A DNA stretch of 64,000 bases from Rothia dentocariosa ATCC 17931 (GCF_000164695.2 NC_014643.1:1674001-1738000), one strand, 5' to 3'; shown: positions 1 to 9,321, counted from the stretch's first letter. Notes: a model not told the origin generated them from the sequence alone. Translations and numbers: made by a program.

Positions 1-2
1 AT

Positions 3-1232
3 CGTGCCCGTGTGCTTCACTCCTCAGCGCTGCGGCGTCTAGGCGCTAAAACCCAGGTTATGAACCCGGATACGGACGATTTCGTGCGTACCCGTCTCAC
101 TCATTCCCTTGAAGTCGCCCAGGTCGGGCGCGAAGTGGGCGGGATGCTCGGATGCGATCCAGACGTAGTTGATACTGCTTGCCTCTCTCATGACCTGGGG
201 CATCCGCCCTTTGGACATAACGGTGAACGTGCCCTGAACAAGCTCGCCGCCCATATGGGCGGGTTCGAGGGCAACGCCCAAACCCTTAGGCTGCTCAGCC
301 GCCTTGAACCGAAAGTGATCGCCGAACATGACGTATCTGCGGGTCTGAACCTGACACGAGCATCCCTGGACGCAACCTGCAAATATCCGTGGACGCGCAC
401 AGATGCACCACGTCGCGCAGATGGTACCCAAACCCACAAATTCGGTGTTTACGAGGATGACCTGCCGGTCTTTGAATGGTTCCGCGAGGGCGCGCGTGAT
501 GCCGGGGTAGAGTCCCAGCGCAAATGCCTGGAAGCGCAGGTTATGGACCTTGCCGACGATATTTCATACTCGGTGCACGACGTTGAAGATGCAGTCTTCG
601 GCGGGCACGTGCAGTTAGAACAGCTGCGTGAGGCGAAGCATCGGCAAGCCGTCTTCGACATGACCCGCCAATGGTATCTGCCAGCCGCTACTGACGAACA
701 GCTGGATGCGGCACTCAGCCGGTTAGAGACCCTGAACCGGTGGGTTCCGTGCATGACCGGTTCGCGCGCCTCCCTAGCCCAGTTCAAGGGACTCACCAGT
801 AAACTCATCGGTCGTTTCGCCTGGAGCGCTGTGGAAGCAACCCGTGAACGTTATGGGCGAAACACCCCGCTAACCCGCTACAGCGCCGAACTGATCGTAC
901 CGGAAGATACCCGAGACGAAATCGCCGTCATGAAGGGGATCGCAACAGCATTCGTTATGACGGTTCGTGACGCCCAACCCCACTACGAACACCAGCACGA
1001 AATACTGGGTATTCTAGTTGAAGCGCTCTACGAAGATTCCCAGCGCGCAAACCCGCAGTATATCGACAGCATCTTCAGAACGGACTACGCGCAGCTGGGG
1101 ACTCATGACGACGATGCACGCCTGCGCCTTGTCATTGATCAAGTGGCATCCCTAACCGACAGGTCGGCGGTTGCGCTCTATAAACGCATTAACGGAACCC
1201 CCTGGATGCTGGGGGAGAAGCCCTTGTGGTAG
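3..1232 (+). CDS. dgt: Deoxyguanosinetriphosphate triphosphohydrolase (dGTPase), 5' truncated by window edge
   Basis: HD-superfamily enzyme that hydrolyses dGTP to deoxyguanosine and triphosphate, adjusting dNTP pools in the cytoplasm. The reading frame is open from the first bases (RARVLHSSALRRLGAKTQ), which in this family follows the N-terminal tyrosine/arginine segment, so the true start lies upstream of the window. The metal-binding HD signature is visible as THSLEVAQ followed by SHDLGHPPFGHNGE. A further conserved part, DLADDISYSVHDVEDA, lies in the middle. The C-terminus is complete and ends about 100 bases before dnaG, the usual actinobacterial order. Only a few N-terminal residues seem to be missing. 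Confidence 0.93.
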   Translation, partial: RARVLHSSALRRLGAKTQVMNPDTDDFVRTRLTHSLEVAQVGREVGGMLGCDPDVVDTACLSHDLGHPPFGHNGERALNKLAAHMGGFEGNAQTLRLLSRLEPKVIAEHDVSAGLNLTRASLDATCKYPWTRTDAPRRADGTQTHKFGVYEDDLPVFEWFREGARDAGVESQRKCLEAQVMDLADDISYSVHDVEDAVFGGHVQLEQLREAKHRQAVFDMTRQWYLPAATDEQLDAALSRLETLNRWVPCMTGSRASLAQFKGLTSKLIGRFAWSAVEATRERYGRNTPLTRYSAELIVPEDTRDEIAVMKGIATAFVMTVRDAQPHYEHQHEILGILVEALYEDSQRANPQYIDSIFRTDYAQLGTHDDDARLRLVIDQVASLTDRSAVALYKRINGTPWMLGEKPLW

Positions 1233-1333
1233 CCGCAGCCTTCCACGCGGCAAAGACAAGACAGAGACCCGTGTATAGACGGGCATGAAATACCTAAAAC
1301 TGTATTACAGCACGGTGCAGCAGAAATGAGACG

Positions 1334-3364
1334 ATGGCTGGACTAATCCGCAAAGAAGACATTGATGAAGTACGCGCCCGTACCGACATCCGCGAAATCG
1401 TTGAGGGATACGTAACCCTCAAAGGTGCAGGTATCGGCGCGTACAAAGGGCTGTGCCCGTTCCACGACGAACGCACGCCCTCCTTCAACGTGCGCCCGCA
1501 AATGGGCACCTACCACTGCTTCGGATGCGGCGAATCCGGTGACGTCTACTCCTTCGTCATGGCGATGGAACACACCGGGTTTACCGAAACCGTTGAACGC
1601 TTAGCGGCGCGTATCGGCTACACCCTGCACTATGAAGGCGGAAACCCGCGAGACAGGTACGAAGCAAGCCTGCGCCGCCGACTTCTCGACGCACACAAAA
1701 TCGCCGCAGAATTCTTTGAACGCAGCCTCTACTCAGCGAACGCAGGGGAAGCACAACGCTTTCTCGGCGCTCGCGGGTTCGACCCAGCCGCCACCAAAAC
1801 CTTCGGGGTCGGATACGCCCCCCGCGGCTGGGACAATCTGCTCAAACATCTGCGTTCCCAAGGATTTACCGACGAGGAACTGCGCGCTACCGGTATGTTC
1901 TCTGAAGGGAACCGCGGCCTCTACGACCGTTTTCGTGGGCGCATCATCTGGCCCATCCGCACCATAGCGGGCGAAACCATCGGATTCGGTGCACGCCGTC
2001 TCTTCGACGACGACCAAGGCCCCAAATACCTCAACACCCCCGAAACGCCGCTATACAAAAAATCGCAAGTGCTCTACGGCATCGACCTTGCCAAACGTGA
2101 GATGACCAAAACCAAACAGGTCGTCATCGTCGAGGGCTATACCGATGTTATGGCGGCACATCTGGCAGGCATTAAAACCGCCGTAGCAACCTGCGGCACC
2201 GCCTTCGGTGCAGGGCACATCAAAGTGGTACGCCGCATGATCACCGATGACGGTTCCGGCGGAGAAATTATCTTTACCTTCGATGGCGACGCTGCGGGGC
2301 AGAAAGCCGCGCTCGCAGCGTTTGAAGAGGATCAGCGTTTCGTGGCACAAACATATGTGGCGGTCGCCCAAGAAGGTATGGATCCGTGCGACCTTCGCTT
2401 GCACAGGGGTGATGCGGCGGTACGATCCCTTATCGCCTCTCGCCGTCCGCTCTTCGAATTTGTCATCGACACAACCCTCAAACGCTTCGACCTGACCACC
2501 CTAGAGGGGCGTGTGCTGGCGATGCGTGCCATCGCGCCCATTATCGCCGGAATCAGGGACCGCGACCTGCGCCCGGCCTATATGCGTAAAGTCTCTGGAC
2601 AGCTCGGTATGGAACTTGAGGAAATACAGCGTGCAGTTGCCTACGCCCAGCGCCACCCGCAGCAGAAAAAGCGTTACGAACCGGTGGCTCAGCAGGCCCA
2701 AACGCCCCGGTACGAGCAGGTATCTGGATACGGTCAGCAGGTTCCGCAGAACTACTCAGCTCAGCCGTGGAACGCATCTGCTGGAAACCCTGCGTATCAG
2801 CCAGAAGGATCCGTGAACCCCGGAAATACTATGCCAGACACTCACAGTGATACTAGCGTGGCAAATACCGCCGGGGGAGAGCCAATACTCGCCCCCGATC
2901 CCGCCGACCCCGTGGCGCGTTTGGAAAAGGCCGCGCTCGAAATCGCCCTGCAGCATCCTCACTTGATGAGCGTATCCCAGTGGCAGGAATTCGCCCGCGT
3001 AGAATTCCGCTACCGTATGCACCGCGAAATTTCTCGCGGCATCATACACGCGGCCTCCACGGTAGCGCCCGCTGCCGGGGTTGAGTGGCTCAACGTAGTG
3101 CGTTCCGGTACTATCGCCGAGGTACACCCCGCGATCGCCGAACTGAGTGTAGCGGCGCTGCCCATAGCCCACGAAGAGCACCTCCCCAGGTTTATTGAGG
3201 GTACTCTCAACAGCCTCTTTATCCACCAGATCACCCGACAGAAATCCGACCTCATGATGCGCCTGGAGCAGCTCAGTTCGGCCTCTGACGGTGAAGAGTA
3301 TGCGCACGTGCAGCGAGAGCTTTTAGAGCTTGAAATGCGCCGCAGAACACTCACAAAAAACTAG
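1334..3364 (+). CDS. dnaG: DNA primase
   Basis: Synthesises RNA primers for lagging-strand replication in partnership with the DnaB helicase. The 676-residue protein starts with a CHC2 zinc ribbon (Cys41, His44, Cys62, Cys65). It continues with the catalytic core, including a Toprim domain with the acidic motif VEGYTDVM near residue 267 and FDGDAAG near 315. A Gln/Pro/Tyr-rich linker of roughly 90 residues (about 435-525) precedes a helical C-terminal helicase-interaction region. The length is slightly above the usual 600-650 because of the linker. The ATG at 1334 is used because the family start (AGLIRKEDIDEVR) follows directly. Confidence 0.97.
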   Translation: MAGLIRKEDIDEVRARTDIREIVEGYVTLKGAGIGAYKGLCPFHDERTPSFNVRPQMGTYHCFGCGESGDVYSFVMAMEHTGFTETVERLAARIGYTLHYEGGNPRDRYEASLRRRLLDAHKIAAEFFERSLYSANAGEAQRFLGARGFDPAATKTFGVGYAPRGWDNLLKHLRSQGFTDEELRATGMFSEGNRGLYDRFRGRIIWPIRTIAGETIGFGARRLFDDDQGPKYLNTPETPLYKKSQVLYGIDLAKREMTKTKQVVIVEGYTDVMAAHLAGIKTAVATCGTAFGAGHIKVVRRMITDDGSGGEIIFTFDGDAAGQKAALAAFEEDQRFVAQTYVAVAQEGMDPCDLRLHRGDAAVRSLIASRRPLFEFVIDTTLKRFDLTTLEGRVLAMRAIAPIIAGIRDRDLRPAYMRKVSGQLGMELEEIQRAVAYAQRHPQQKKRYEPVAQQAQTPRYEQVSGYGQQVPQNYSAQPWNASAGNPAYQPEGSVNPGNTMPDTHSDTSVANTAGGEPILAPDPADPVARLEKAALEIALQHPHLMSVSQWQEFARVEFRYRMHREISRGIIHAASTVAPAAGVEWLNVVRSGTIAEVHPAIAELSVAALPIAHEEHLPRFIEGTLNSLFIHQITRQKSDLMMRLEQLSSASDGEEYAHVQRELLELEMRRRTLTKN

Positions 3365-3453
3365 TAAGGTACATCACTATACCCTAAGTTGCGGAGGCAA
3401 CAAACAGCCGGTATAGTTATTACTCGTTGCGGATAAACGCCGTAACGGGATAA

Positions 3454-3526
3454 TCCCCCGTAGCTCAATTGGCAGAGCATTCGACTGTTAATCGAAGGGT
3501 TACTGGTTCGAGTCCAGTCGGGGGAG
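3454..3526 (+). tRNA. tRNA-Asn (GTT)
   Basis: A 73-nt cloverleaf. The acceptor TCCCCCG pairs with CGGGGGA, the D arm begins GCTCAATTGGCAGAGC, the anticodon loop CTGTTAA lies between TTCGA and TCGAA, and the T arm is CTGGTTCGAGTCCAG. The discriminator base is G. CCA is not encoded in full (CA follows). A rho-independent terminator follows directly, and a decayed repeat of the 3' half lies 136 bases downstream. Confidence 0.97.
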
Positions 3527-3732
3527 CATTTAAAAGCCTCAGAGCAAAGCTCCGAGGCTTTTTTGTATGGTGACTGGACTTTGCCAGTAACCCACTTCGC
3601 CCTACAGAGGCGCTGGGGCACCTCCTATCGGGCTTCGTCTATTTCGAGTCCAGTCGGAGAAGCTTAGTAAAGGGCCTCAGAGTACGCCAGAGGTCCTTTC
3701 TCTATATGGTGACTAGATTCGAGTCAGTAAAC
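3507..3732 (+). repeat. Degenerate tandem repeat of the tRNA-Asn 3' end plus terminator
   Basis: The tRNA 3' segment beginning TTCGAGTCCAGTCGG at 3507 recurs at 3643 and is identical over its first 15 bases. In both copies it is followed by an AG(GG)CCTCAGAG...GAGG hairpin-like block and then by TATGGTGACT (3566 and 3705) and a CAGTAA(A)CC tail. The offset between copies is 136-139 bases. The second copy lacks the 5' half and the anticodon arm, so it is not a functional tRNA. It could be a decayed attachment-site duplication left by an integrated element, or simple slippage. Confidence 0.7.
3532..3565 (+). terminator. Rho-independent terminator after tRNA-Asn
   Basis: The inverted repeat AAGCCTC-AGAGC / GCTC-CGAGGCTT with a three-base loop is followed by a run of six T residues. 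It ends the tRNA-Asn transcript. Confidence 0.85.
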
Positions 3733-3733
3733 C

Positions 3734-4075
3734 GCTCCATATTTTCTCAACGCTGGGGGTCTCTAAATACCCTCGCACAAGAACCCTCTCGCGCCTCAAA
3801 CATCGCTGTCTCGAACACTATATGAATGCATACGCACAAAAGTTTTCGAGAAATTACACAGCACACGGTAGAATGCGAAAGATACCCTACGCACCATAAA
3901 ACCGTATACTGCCGCCTTCTGAAGATTTGATGAGAGCAGAAAAACCATACGGTTTGGTTGGTGTGATCGCTGGGGCGGCTGTGTAACAACACACCTGCGG
4001 TAAGAATAGAGCTAGAATAATAACCGTGGGGTGCTAAACAGAAGCTCCACACAGAACAATCACGGAGAGGTGGGC
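3734..4075 (+). promoter_or_regulatory. Non-coding stretch with a candidate promoter for the holin-like gene
   Basis: No gene with a plausible start and ribosome-binding site is visible here. A TAGAAT hexamer at 4013-4018, 58 bases ahead of the next start, could be a -10 element, but no good -35 is seen. The rest, including a short open frame on the other strand, shows no recognisable protein. Confidence 0.3.
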
Positions 4076-4939
4076 ATGACCACAAACACTAATCCCCAAG
4101 GCATACGAGCAGGCATTGCAGGGATTAAGTCAAGTATCGCGGGTCTCTTTGATGCCGCTAAGGTACTTAAAACCCTAGGTATTAACCAGGTCAAAGACGA
4201 AGTCCAGATTGCAAAGCACGAGCTTAAGACCAAAGGCGTCGCTCTTGGCAAAGGTGCAGCCTTCCTCGCCGTCGCAGCTGTTTTTGCGTGCTTCATGGTC
4301 ATCGCTATTATCGGTCTGCTTATCTTCCTCCTTGGACAGCTTGTACCTTTATGGGCCTCGGCGCTGATTTGGGCAGGCGTCTTCCTCATTATTCTCGCCA
4401 TTTTAGGGCTTATCGGATATAAAAAGGTTAAAGCCCAGCTGCCCTTTGCTCCCGAATCGGCAATCTTCGGCGTTCTCTTCGATCTCGGTGTGCTTCGTGA
4501 GGGCAGCGCAATGACAGCCTCCCGTTTGAAACAAGAGCAGGCTGAACGTGCAGCGCGCAAGCAGGCAGAGCGTGAGGCCGCTGCAGAGAAGGCACGCCAA
4601 GAAGCTGAGGAGCGTAAGGCACGCGGCGAAGAAGAACCCAAGCCGCTCACCATTGAGCAGATTCAGCAGCGCACTAAAGAACGTCGCGCACACCTTGCAG
4701 CTTTGCGCGATGATATGCAGAAGTACGCACAGAATGCTCAATCCTTCACCCAATCAACCGTAGACTCCGCAAAGACCGGTGTGCAGAACGCGCCCAGCAG
4801 CGCGGCTACCGTTGGGCGCAACATGGTCAGCAATGCATCCAAGCCTGAGGTTGTTAAGGCTCGGTGGAAGTCCTTCGCAGCTCTGGGCGCATCGCTCTCT
4901 GCAGTCGTACTCTTCCTCCGAAAGATTGTGCGACGCTAA
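4076..4939 (+). CDS. Phage-holin-family (DUF1469/YqjE-like) membrane protein with coiled-coil tail
   Basis: The 287-residue protein has an N-terminal amphipathic part, then two adjacent hydrophobic helices around residues 60-115 typical of the Phage_holin_3_6 (DUF1469) family. A long Ala/Glu/Lys/Arg-rich coiled coil follows (about 140-230). A C-terminal segment, KPEVVKARWKSF plus a hydrophobic helix ending KIVRR, recalls DUF3618 proteins. Such proteins are common chromosomal envelope proteins in Actinobacteria, not phage lysis genes, and their role is unknown. The ATG at 4076 is preferred over an upstream in-frame ATG at 4031 because GGAGAGG precedes it. A strong terminator follows. Confidence 0.75.
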   Translation: MTTNTNPQGIRAGIAGIKSSIAGLFDAAKVLKTLGINQVKDEVQIAKHELKTKGVALGKGAAFLAVAAVFACFMVIAIIGLLIFLLGQLVPLWASALIWAGVFLIILAILGLIGYKKVKAQLPFAPESAIFGVLFDLGVLREGSAMTASRLKQEQAERAARKQAEREAAAEKARQEAEERKARGEEEPKPLTIEQIQQRTKERRAHLAALRDDMQKYAQNAQSFTQSTVDSAKTGVQNAPSSAATVGRNMVSNASKPEVVKARWKSFAALGASLSAVVLFLRKIVRR

Positions 4940-4972
4940 CGTAAGTATCTGCACCACAAACTCCGTATCATT

Positions 4973-5007
4973 GGCCCGTCACCTTCGCGGTGGCGGGCCA
5001 TTTTTTG
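4973..5007 (+). terminator. Rho-independent terminator
   Basis: GGCCCGTCACC pairs with GGTGGCGGGCC around a TTCGC loop, followed by ATTTTTT. It ends the holin-like gene's transcript. Confidence 0.88.
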
Positions 5008-5131
5008 AGGGTTTTTGGAGAGACTCTCAGAGAACTCCAAGGCCTCTCTATGCTGAGGAACGCGATAACACCCGATAAAATAATGAAGAACACCCCATAC
5101 ACCTGAGAAGTCAGACCAAGGAGAACAGGCG

Positions 5132-6343
5132 ATGCAGCAGGCAAAGAAGATCCTGATCGGTGCTGAGACCTATCCCCCCGATGTGAACGGCGCGGCACAA
5201 TTTGGGCACCGCCTAGCGACCTCTATGCTCAAGCGCGGGCACGAAGTACACGTGGTTGCCGCAAATCCCAGCCGTGGACCTAGCTACCGAACCGTCGTAG
5301 AGGGCGGCATCGTCGAGCACCGTCTGCGTTCGCATCTGCCCCCCACTCATGAAACCAACCGCATTTGTATTCCCTGGGAAATCCACGCTGAGGTGGGTCG
5401 TATCCTTGACGAAGTTAAGCCGGATGTTATTCATGTGCAGTGCCACTACATTATCGGGCGCGCATTACTGAAGCAGGCACATAAGCGTGGAATTCGAGTT
5501 ATCGCCACCAACCACTTTATGCCCGCAAATTTAGATCCATTCCTGCCGTTTCCGGAACCCATCAAAAAGGTGTATGCGCACATTACCTGGGCGGATATGC
5601 GCCGTCTTTTCAAATATGCGGCGGTGGTGACAACTCCGACTCAGATCGGCGCCGATGCGATGCGAGATCTTGGAAGATTTACTCGCCCCGTTATGCCTGT
5701 TTCTAACGGCATTGAAATCAGCGACTACGAGCTTGCTGAGGGCGCAGATTTGGGCAAAGCACCCGGCGAACTGCGTGTAACCTTCGTGGGCCGTCTTGCT
5801 GAAGAGAAGCACGTGGATGTGCTTATTGAGGCGCTCTCTCTTCTCCCCGAAGACCTTGACCACGTTCGCCTTGATATCGCTGGAGGCGGCGAGCTTCGTG
5901 AAACCCTCGAACAGAAGGCACGCGAATGCGGTGTTGAAAACCGAGTAACGTTCCGCGGGTTTGTTCCGGACGAAGAACTGCCGGGTGTTTACCAGAGGGC
6001 AGATATTTTCTGTCAGCCTGGGACCGCAGAGCTGCAGTCGCTTGTCTCCTTGGAGGCTATGAGCGCATCCACCCCCGTAGTCTTGGCAAACGCCCTAGCG
6101 CTTCCACATCTCGTGGAAGAAGGCGTTAACGGATACCTCTTTGAGCCTAATAATCCGCAGGATTTGGCGGATAAACTTACAGCAATTCTTCGTCTACCTG
6201 CCGCTGAACGTGAGCAGATGGGGCGTGAGAGCCGCCGTATTGTGGAATTCCATAGTGCGGAGAATACCTGGCGCACTTTTGAGGAATTATATGTATCGGA
6301 TGCCCCCTATGAGCGTTTTCTTGCTCAACGTTCTGAAAAATAA
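5132..6343 (+). CDS. GT4-family glycosyltransferase (GT-B fold), probable glycolipid/mannosyl transferase
   Basis: The 403-residue retaining glycosyltransferase has an N-terminal acceptor domain (GAETYPPDVNGAAQ, then DVIHVQCH). The C-terminal nucleotide-sugar domain begins around residue 215 (VTFVGRLAEEKHVDVLIEAL). The family E-x7-E donor-binding motif is present (ELQSLVSLE, about residue 300), followed by HLVEEGVNGYLFEP. The N-terminus resembles actinobacterial PimB/MgtA-like and diglucosyl-diacylglycerol synthase enzymes, so a lipid or cell-wall acceptor is inferred. Donor and acceptor cannot be read from sequence. The start is supported by AAGGAG eight bases upstream. It is a monocistronic gene followed by a tRNA. 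Confidence 0.85.
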   Translation: MQQAKKILIGAETYPPDVNGAAQFGHRLATSMLKRGHEVHVVAANPSRGPSYRTVVEGGIVEHRLRSHLPPTHETNRICIPWEIHAEVGRILDEVKPDVIHVQCHYIIGRALLKQAHKRGIRVIATNHFMPANLDPFLPFPEPIKKVYAHITWADMRRLFKYAAVVTTPTQIGADAMRDLGRFTRPVMPVSNGIEISDYELAEGADLGKAPGELRVTFVGRLAEEKHVDVLIEALSLLPEDLDHVRLDIAGGGELRETLEQKARECGVENRVTFRGFVPDEELPGVYQRADIFCQPGTAELQSLVSLEAMSASTPVVLANALALPHLVEEGVNGYLFEPNNPQDLADKLTAILRLPAAEREQMGRESRRIVEFHSAENTWRTFEELYVSDAPYERFLAQRSEK

Positions 6344-6415
6344 GGTGTGTCTAAGATTCGCCAAAACTGTACCCCTCAGGTACTCTAGAGACGTGGCTTA
6401 CGCGCTAAGCCTCTA

Positions 6416-6489
6416 GGGGAGTTAGCTCAGCCGGTTAGAGCAGAGGACTCATAATCCTTTGGTCGTGGGTTCAAGTCCCACACTCCCTA
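6416..6489 (+). tRNA. tRNA with CAT anticodon, probable elongator tRNA-Met
   Basis: A 74-nt cloverleaf. The acceptor GGGGAGT pairs with ACTCCCT (one G-U pair). The D arm begins GCTCAGCCGGTTAGAGC, the anticodon loop CTCATAA lies between GAGGA and TCCTT, the T arm is GTGGGTTCAAGTCCCAC, and the discriminator is A. CCA is not encoded. The anticodon alone cannot distinguish elongator Met from lysidine-modified Ile2. The ACTCATAATC context favours elongator Met, and the lack of the initiator's unpaired first position and GGG stems argues against fMet. Confidence 0.85.
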
Positions 6490-6490
6490 C

Positions 6491-6544
6491 AGACCCCGCT
6501 CGGTATGACTCATTTATTACATGTCGCCGAGCGGGGTCTTTTCG
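6491..6544 (+). terminator. Rho-independent terminator after tRNA-Met
   Basis: The 13-bp perfect inverted repeat AGACCCCGCTCGG / CCGAGCGGGGTCT surrounds a loop of about 22 bases and is followed by TTT. Confidence 0.88.
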
Positions 6545-6707
6545 CTTTATATCGGGGTTCGAGTTACGCGAGTTAGAACAGAGAGCATAAACACGCTACA
6601 TTAGATACGAACATTTGAGAGATAAAGTGTTTGCCAGCTACTTTTGAAAAGCACCATTTTCTCTCGGAACCCCTGCTAGAGACTCCGGCTCACTCAAAAG
6701 AGGAATA

Positions 6708-8063
6708 ATGACCACCGATAAATCCTGCATGAGAGCGCTACACGGTTTATATGAGCGCCGCTTTCTGCGTTTTGCCACCGCGTTTACCCTCGCCTCTGTT
6801 CTTGGCGTGGCGGCACCCGTTCTCGCGCCGGTGCCTACACACGATCATGGCTCGGCCTTCCTGACAGCGGCTCGCGCAGATCAGCAGGATGTTCCTTCGC
6901 CTCATGTTCGCAATCTTATTTTTGTGCTTCAGCTCAAGGAAGACGGTACCTTTGAGGGGCACTTGCTTCTCGGAGATTTTAAAGGTGAGATTGGGCAAAG
7001 CGAGCTTCAAGACCTAGATACCTATCTGGAGGCCGTCAAAGTTGATAACCAAAAGGTAGAGTCCGATATTCATTCGTATCAGCCGTATTTTGTGGGTAAA
7101 GATGCTCTTATCCCGAAAGAAGCGCAGGGTCGGCACGTAACATTTACTGCGAATAGCATCGACCAGGTTAATAGAGACCTCGAACAGCTTCTCGGAACCA
7201 AGAATAATTCCATCTCTTTCAGCGAGTCCACAGGAGAAAATCAAGAGCTTTTATCAACCGCAAATGTACATATTGATTGTGCCGGTATTTGTGATGCGAG
7301 CATGTCATCCCCGCCATTGGGGCTTGTGGCAGCGCCCGCATCCTGGGGTAAGAGCGGCGACGAAGCTCTGTACAGCGTCAACGAGGCAGCAAAATACGAT
7401 TCTGGTACATCTTCGGTTGTTAGCTATACGATGAGCCGCCGAGTGGTTCCTGAGAAATTTTCAAGCACTTTCTACATCAGCTCCGAGTCTTCTTTGAGTG
7501 CGAGCTTCCAATATACCTTTAGCCCGCTCGATGCAATGCTTTTTAGCCGGAGTATTAATGAGATCTTTGGTGCCTCCAATACAAAGACCGGTGAACATAA
7601 TATGGAGCGTAATGAGCAGGGTATAGGGCGTACCTTTACTACCCGGATCAGCAATATCAAAGTTCAAGATTTCCAACGTTTGCTCAACAACTATATGCCC
7701 GGCAGCGAGGTAAGTCTTGAGAAGGGTGAGAACGATCAGCTGACGTTGCGTGCCAAGCTCGTTGCGGATGCTAAAGTCACCGATAGATTCAGTGGCGACA
7801 GTGAATATATTGTGGTGGCTCCGGACGGTATGGCGGTGGTAAATCCTCCTGCTAATACTGTTGTAGATCAGTCCGATGGGGCAATTCATGTGCGCGCCAA
7901 GGGTATTAACACCGCCACAATGGAAATTCATATGCAGAAGGCCCCCCGCAACTATAGGCCAATTATGATTGCTGGGATTGTCGTAGCATCCCTGCTCATC
8001 GTGGTGCTGATCTCTATCCCCATCGTGGTGACTCGTCGCGTGAAGAAATTAGAAGAAGAATAA
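6708..8063 (+). CDS. Exported, C-terminally membrane-anchored protein of unknown function (first of envelope trio)
   Basis: The 451-residue protein is not recognised from a named family. An N-terminal signal sequence (hydrophobic 20-42, Ala-x-Ala near 58) exports a long extracytoplasmic region. A single helix near residues 422-443 with the basic tail TRRVKKLEEE anchors the C-terminus. It is clearly related to the lipoprotein at 9322-11394. Shared features are DTYLEAVK versus DTYLNSVK, GRHVTFTANS versus GRNLKFTADS, a Cx3C pair (DCAGIC versus DCSRVC) and NNYMPGSEVS versus GTYLPGSEMT. The start ATG follows AGAGGA. The gene opens a three-gene set with the next two genes, about 245 bases before the second. 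Confidence 0.8.
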   Translation: MTTDKSCMRALHGLYERRFLRFATAFTLASVLGVAAPVLAPVPTHDHGSAFLTAARADQQDVPSPHVRNLIFVLQLKEDGTFEGHLLLGDFKGEIGQSELQDLDTYLEAVKVDNQKVESDIHSYQPYFVGKDALIPKEAQGRHVTFTANSIDQVNRDLEQLLGTKNNSISFSESTGENQELLSTANVHIDCAGICDASMSSPPLGLVAAPASWGKSGDEALYSVNEAAKYDSGTSSVVSYTMSRRVVPEKFSSTFYISSESSLSASFQYTFSPLDAMLFSRSINEIFGASNTKTGEHNMERNEQGIGRTFTTRISNIKVQDFQRLLNNYMPGSEVSLEKGENDQLTLRAKLVADAKVTDRFSGDSEYIVVAPDGMAVVNPPANTVVDQSDGAIHVRAKGINTATMEIHMQKAPRNYRPIMIAGIVVASLLIVVLISIPIVVTRRVKKLEEE

Positions 8064-8307
8064 ATACCTTATTTTCTGAAGATATGACGAATTATCGTGA
8101 GTAGAAGCGAGATTTAAGGTAGGGTAAAAAGTAACCTCGCATGCACACGCGAGACATCGCCGATAAACACACGGAGTACTGTTGCTCCAGCGCCTTCTTC
8201 CTGGAATAAGGCTTAGCCACGAGATCTTCAGACTTATCTGGTTTCTTGAAGCAACGTCCCGAGTGTATATCGGCTTGTTGCATAGGAAAATCCGAGATAA
8301 GGATAAG

Positions 8308-9309
8308 ATGATGAGTGAGAATATTCCGCAGTCCGGTCAAGGTCAGCCACAACAACCTCAAGGCTATGGCAATGGCGGGTACCAGAACCCCAACCCCGCT
8401 CAACCGTATGGGAACCCTAATATGCACCAGTCTGTACCTCCCCAGGATCAGGGCGGGCAATACCAGCAGGATCCTAATCAGTTTGGAAACCCTGTTCCGG
8501 GTGCTCCGAACCAGCAGATTCCCCAGCCGAACGGGTTTAACCCGCAAAACCCTGCACAGCCTCAGGGAGACCCGCATGCTGGTTTCGCCCAGCCAGCAGC
8601 ACCGGCAGCGCCAAACCCTTTTGCTGAAGCTCTCAAGAATGTTTGGGGCAGCTTCCTTGATGTCTTTAAGAGCCAGCCGGGCGAAGCACATAAAAGACTG
8701 CAGGACAGCCAACCTTGGGGATGGATTATCGCTGTAGCAGCACAGTCCTTCGCAGGCTCTTTGGTCATTACGCAGCTGGTCAGCGGTCTTCTTGGGCTTT
8801 TCTACATGTTCCGCGGATCATTCTACAGCAGCCGGGGGAGCTCCTCTCAGGGAGGAAACTTCGGGCAGACCGTCATGATTTTCCTGATTTTCTTTGTCGC
8901 AATTTTTGCGATTCACGTTCTGCGCGGCTTGCAGCTCATGCTGACCGCTCGTATCGGAAAAGTTCAGTCGAGTTTCAACGACTGCATGAGCGCGGCAGGT
9001 GTTGCGGCTCTTCCTTTGGTTGGCTCCTATCTTCTGCTCTACCTCTTTGTTCTTCTCACAATGGGTACAAATGGGAAGAACTTTGCAGAGAACCCCATCC
9101 TGACGATATATCTTCTGGTAGCAATCTTTGCGTTCTCGATTGTGATCGGTGAGTCTCTTATCTACCTAGGGCTGAATCGCCTGGGCCGTTTTGAGAAATC
9201 GCCTGTGTTAATGCACGCTCTTCTTACAACTGCATGGGTTATTGTGGCCATCATCGTATACAACATTGCGTTCCAGATGATGCCTAACCCCATGGCATCA
9301 AGCCTCTAG
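8308..9309 (+). CDS. Pro/Gln-rich multi-pass membrane protein (middle of envelope trio)
   Basis: The 333-residue protein has about 100 N-terminal residues rich in Gln, Pro, Asn and Gly, a disordered cytoplasmic tail of a type common in actinobacterial membrane proteins. Five or six hydrophobic helices follow, beginning with WGWIIAVAAQSFAGS near residue 135, and the protein ends near PNPMASSL. Arrangement and length recall Yip1-like/DUF membrane proteins, but no family is assigned. An ATG at 8308 (or the adjacent ATG at 8311) is chosen over an upstream in-frame start because GATAAGGATAAG precedes it and the added residues look unrelated. It ends 12 bases before the lipoprotein gene, suggesting co-transcription. 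Confidence 0.72.
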   Translation: MMSENIPQSGQGQPQQPQGYGNGGYQNPNPAQPYGNPNMHQSVPPQDQGGQYQQDPNQFGNPVPGAPNQQIPQPNGFNPQNPAQPQGDPHAGFAQPAAPAAPNPFAEALKNVWGSFLDVFKSQPGEAHKRLQDSQPWGWIIAVAAQSFAGSLVITQLVSGLLGLFYMFRGSFYSSRGSSSQGGNFGQTVMIFLIFFVAIFAIHVLRGLQLMLTARIGKVQSSFNDCMSAAGVAALPLVGSYLLLYLFVLLTMGTNGKNFAENPILTIYLLVAIFAFSIVIGESLIYLGLNRLGRFEKSPVLMHALLTTAWVIVAIIVYNIAFQMMPNPMASSL

Positions 9310-9321
9310 GAGCATTGTAAG

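Noticed and set aside
3643..3732. Second tRNA-Asn gene
   Set aside because: Only the T-arm/acceptor part resembles a tRNA; no D arm or anticodon arm can be formed.
3747..4085. 112-codon open frame on the - strand
   Set aside because: Cys/Trp-rich, no family likeness, no Shine-Dalgarno, and it covers the promoter region of the + strand holin-like gene.
4076..4939. Holin-like gene as a sign of a prophage
   Set aside because: No other phage gene, integrase or lysin is nearby; this family is a normal chromosomal envelope protein in Actinobacteria.
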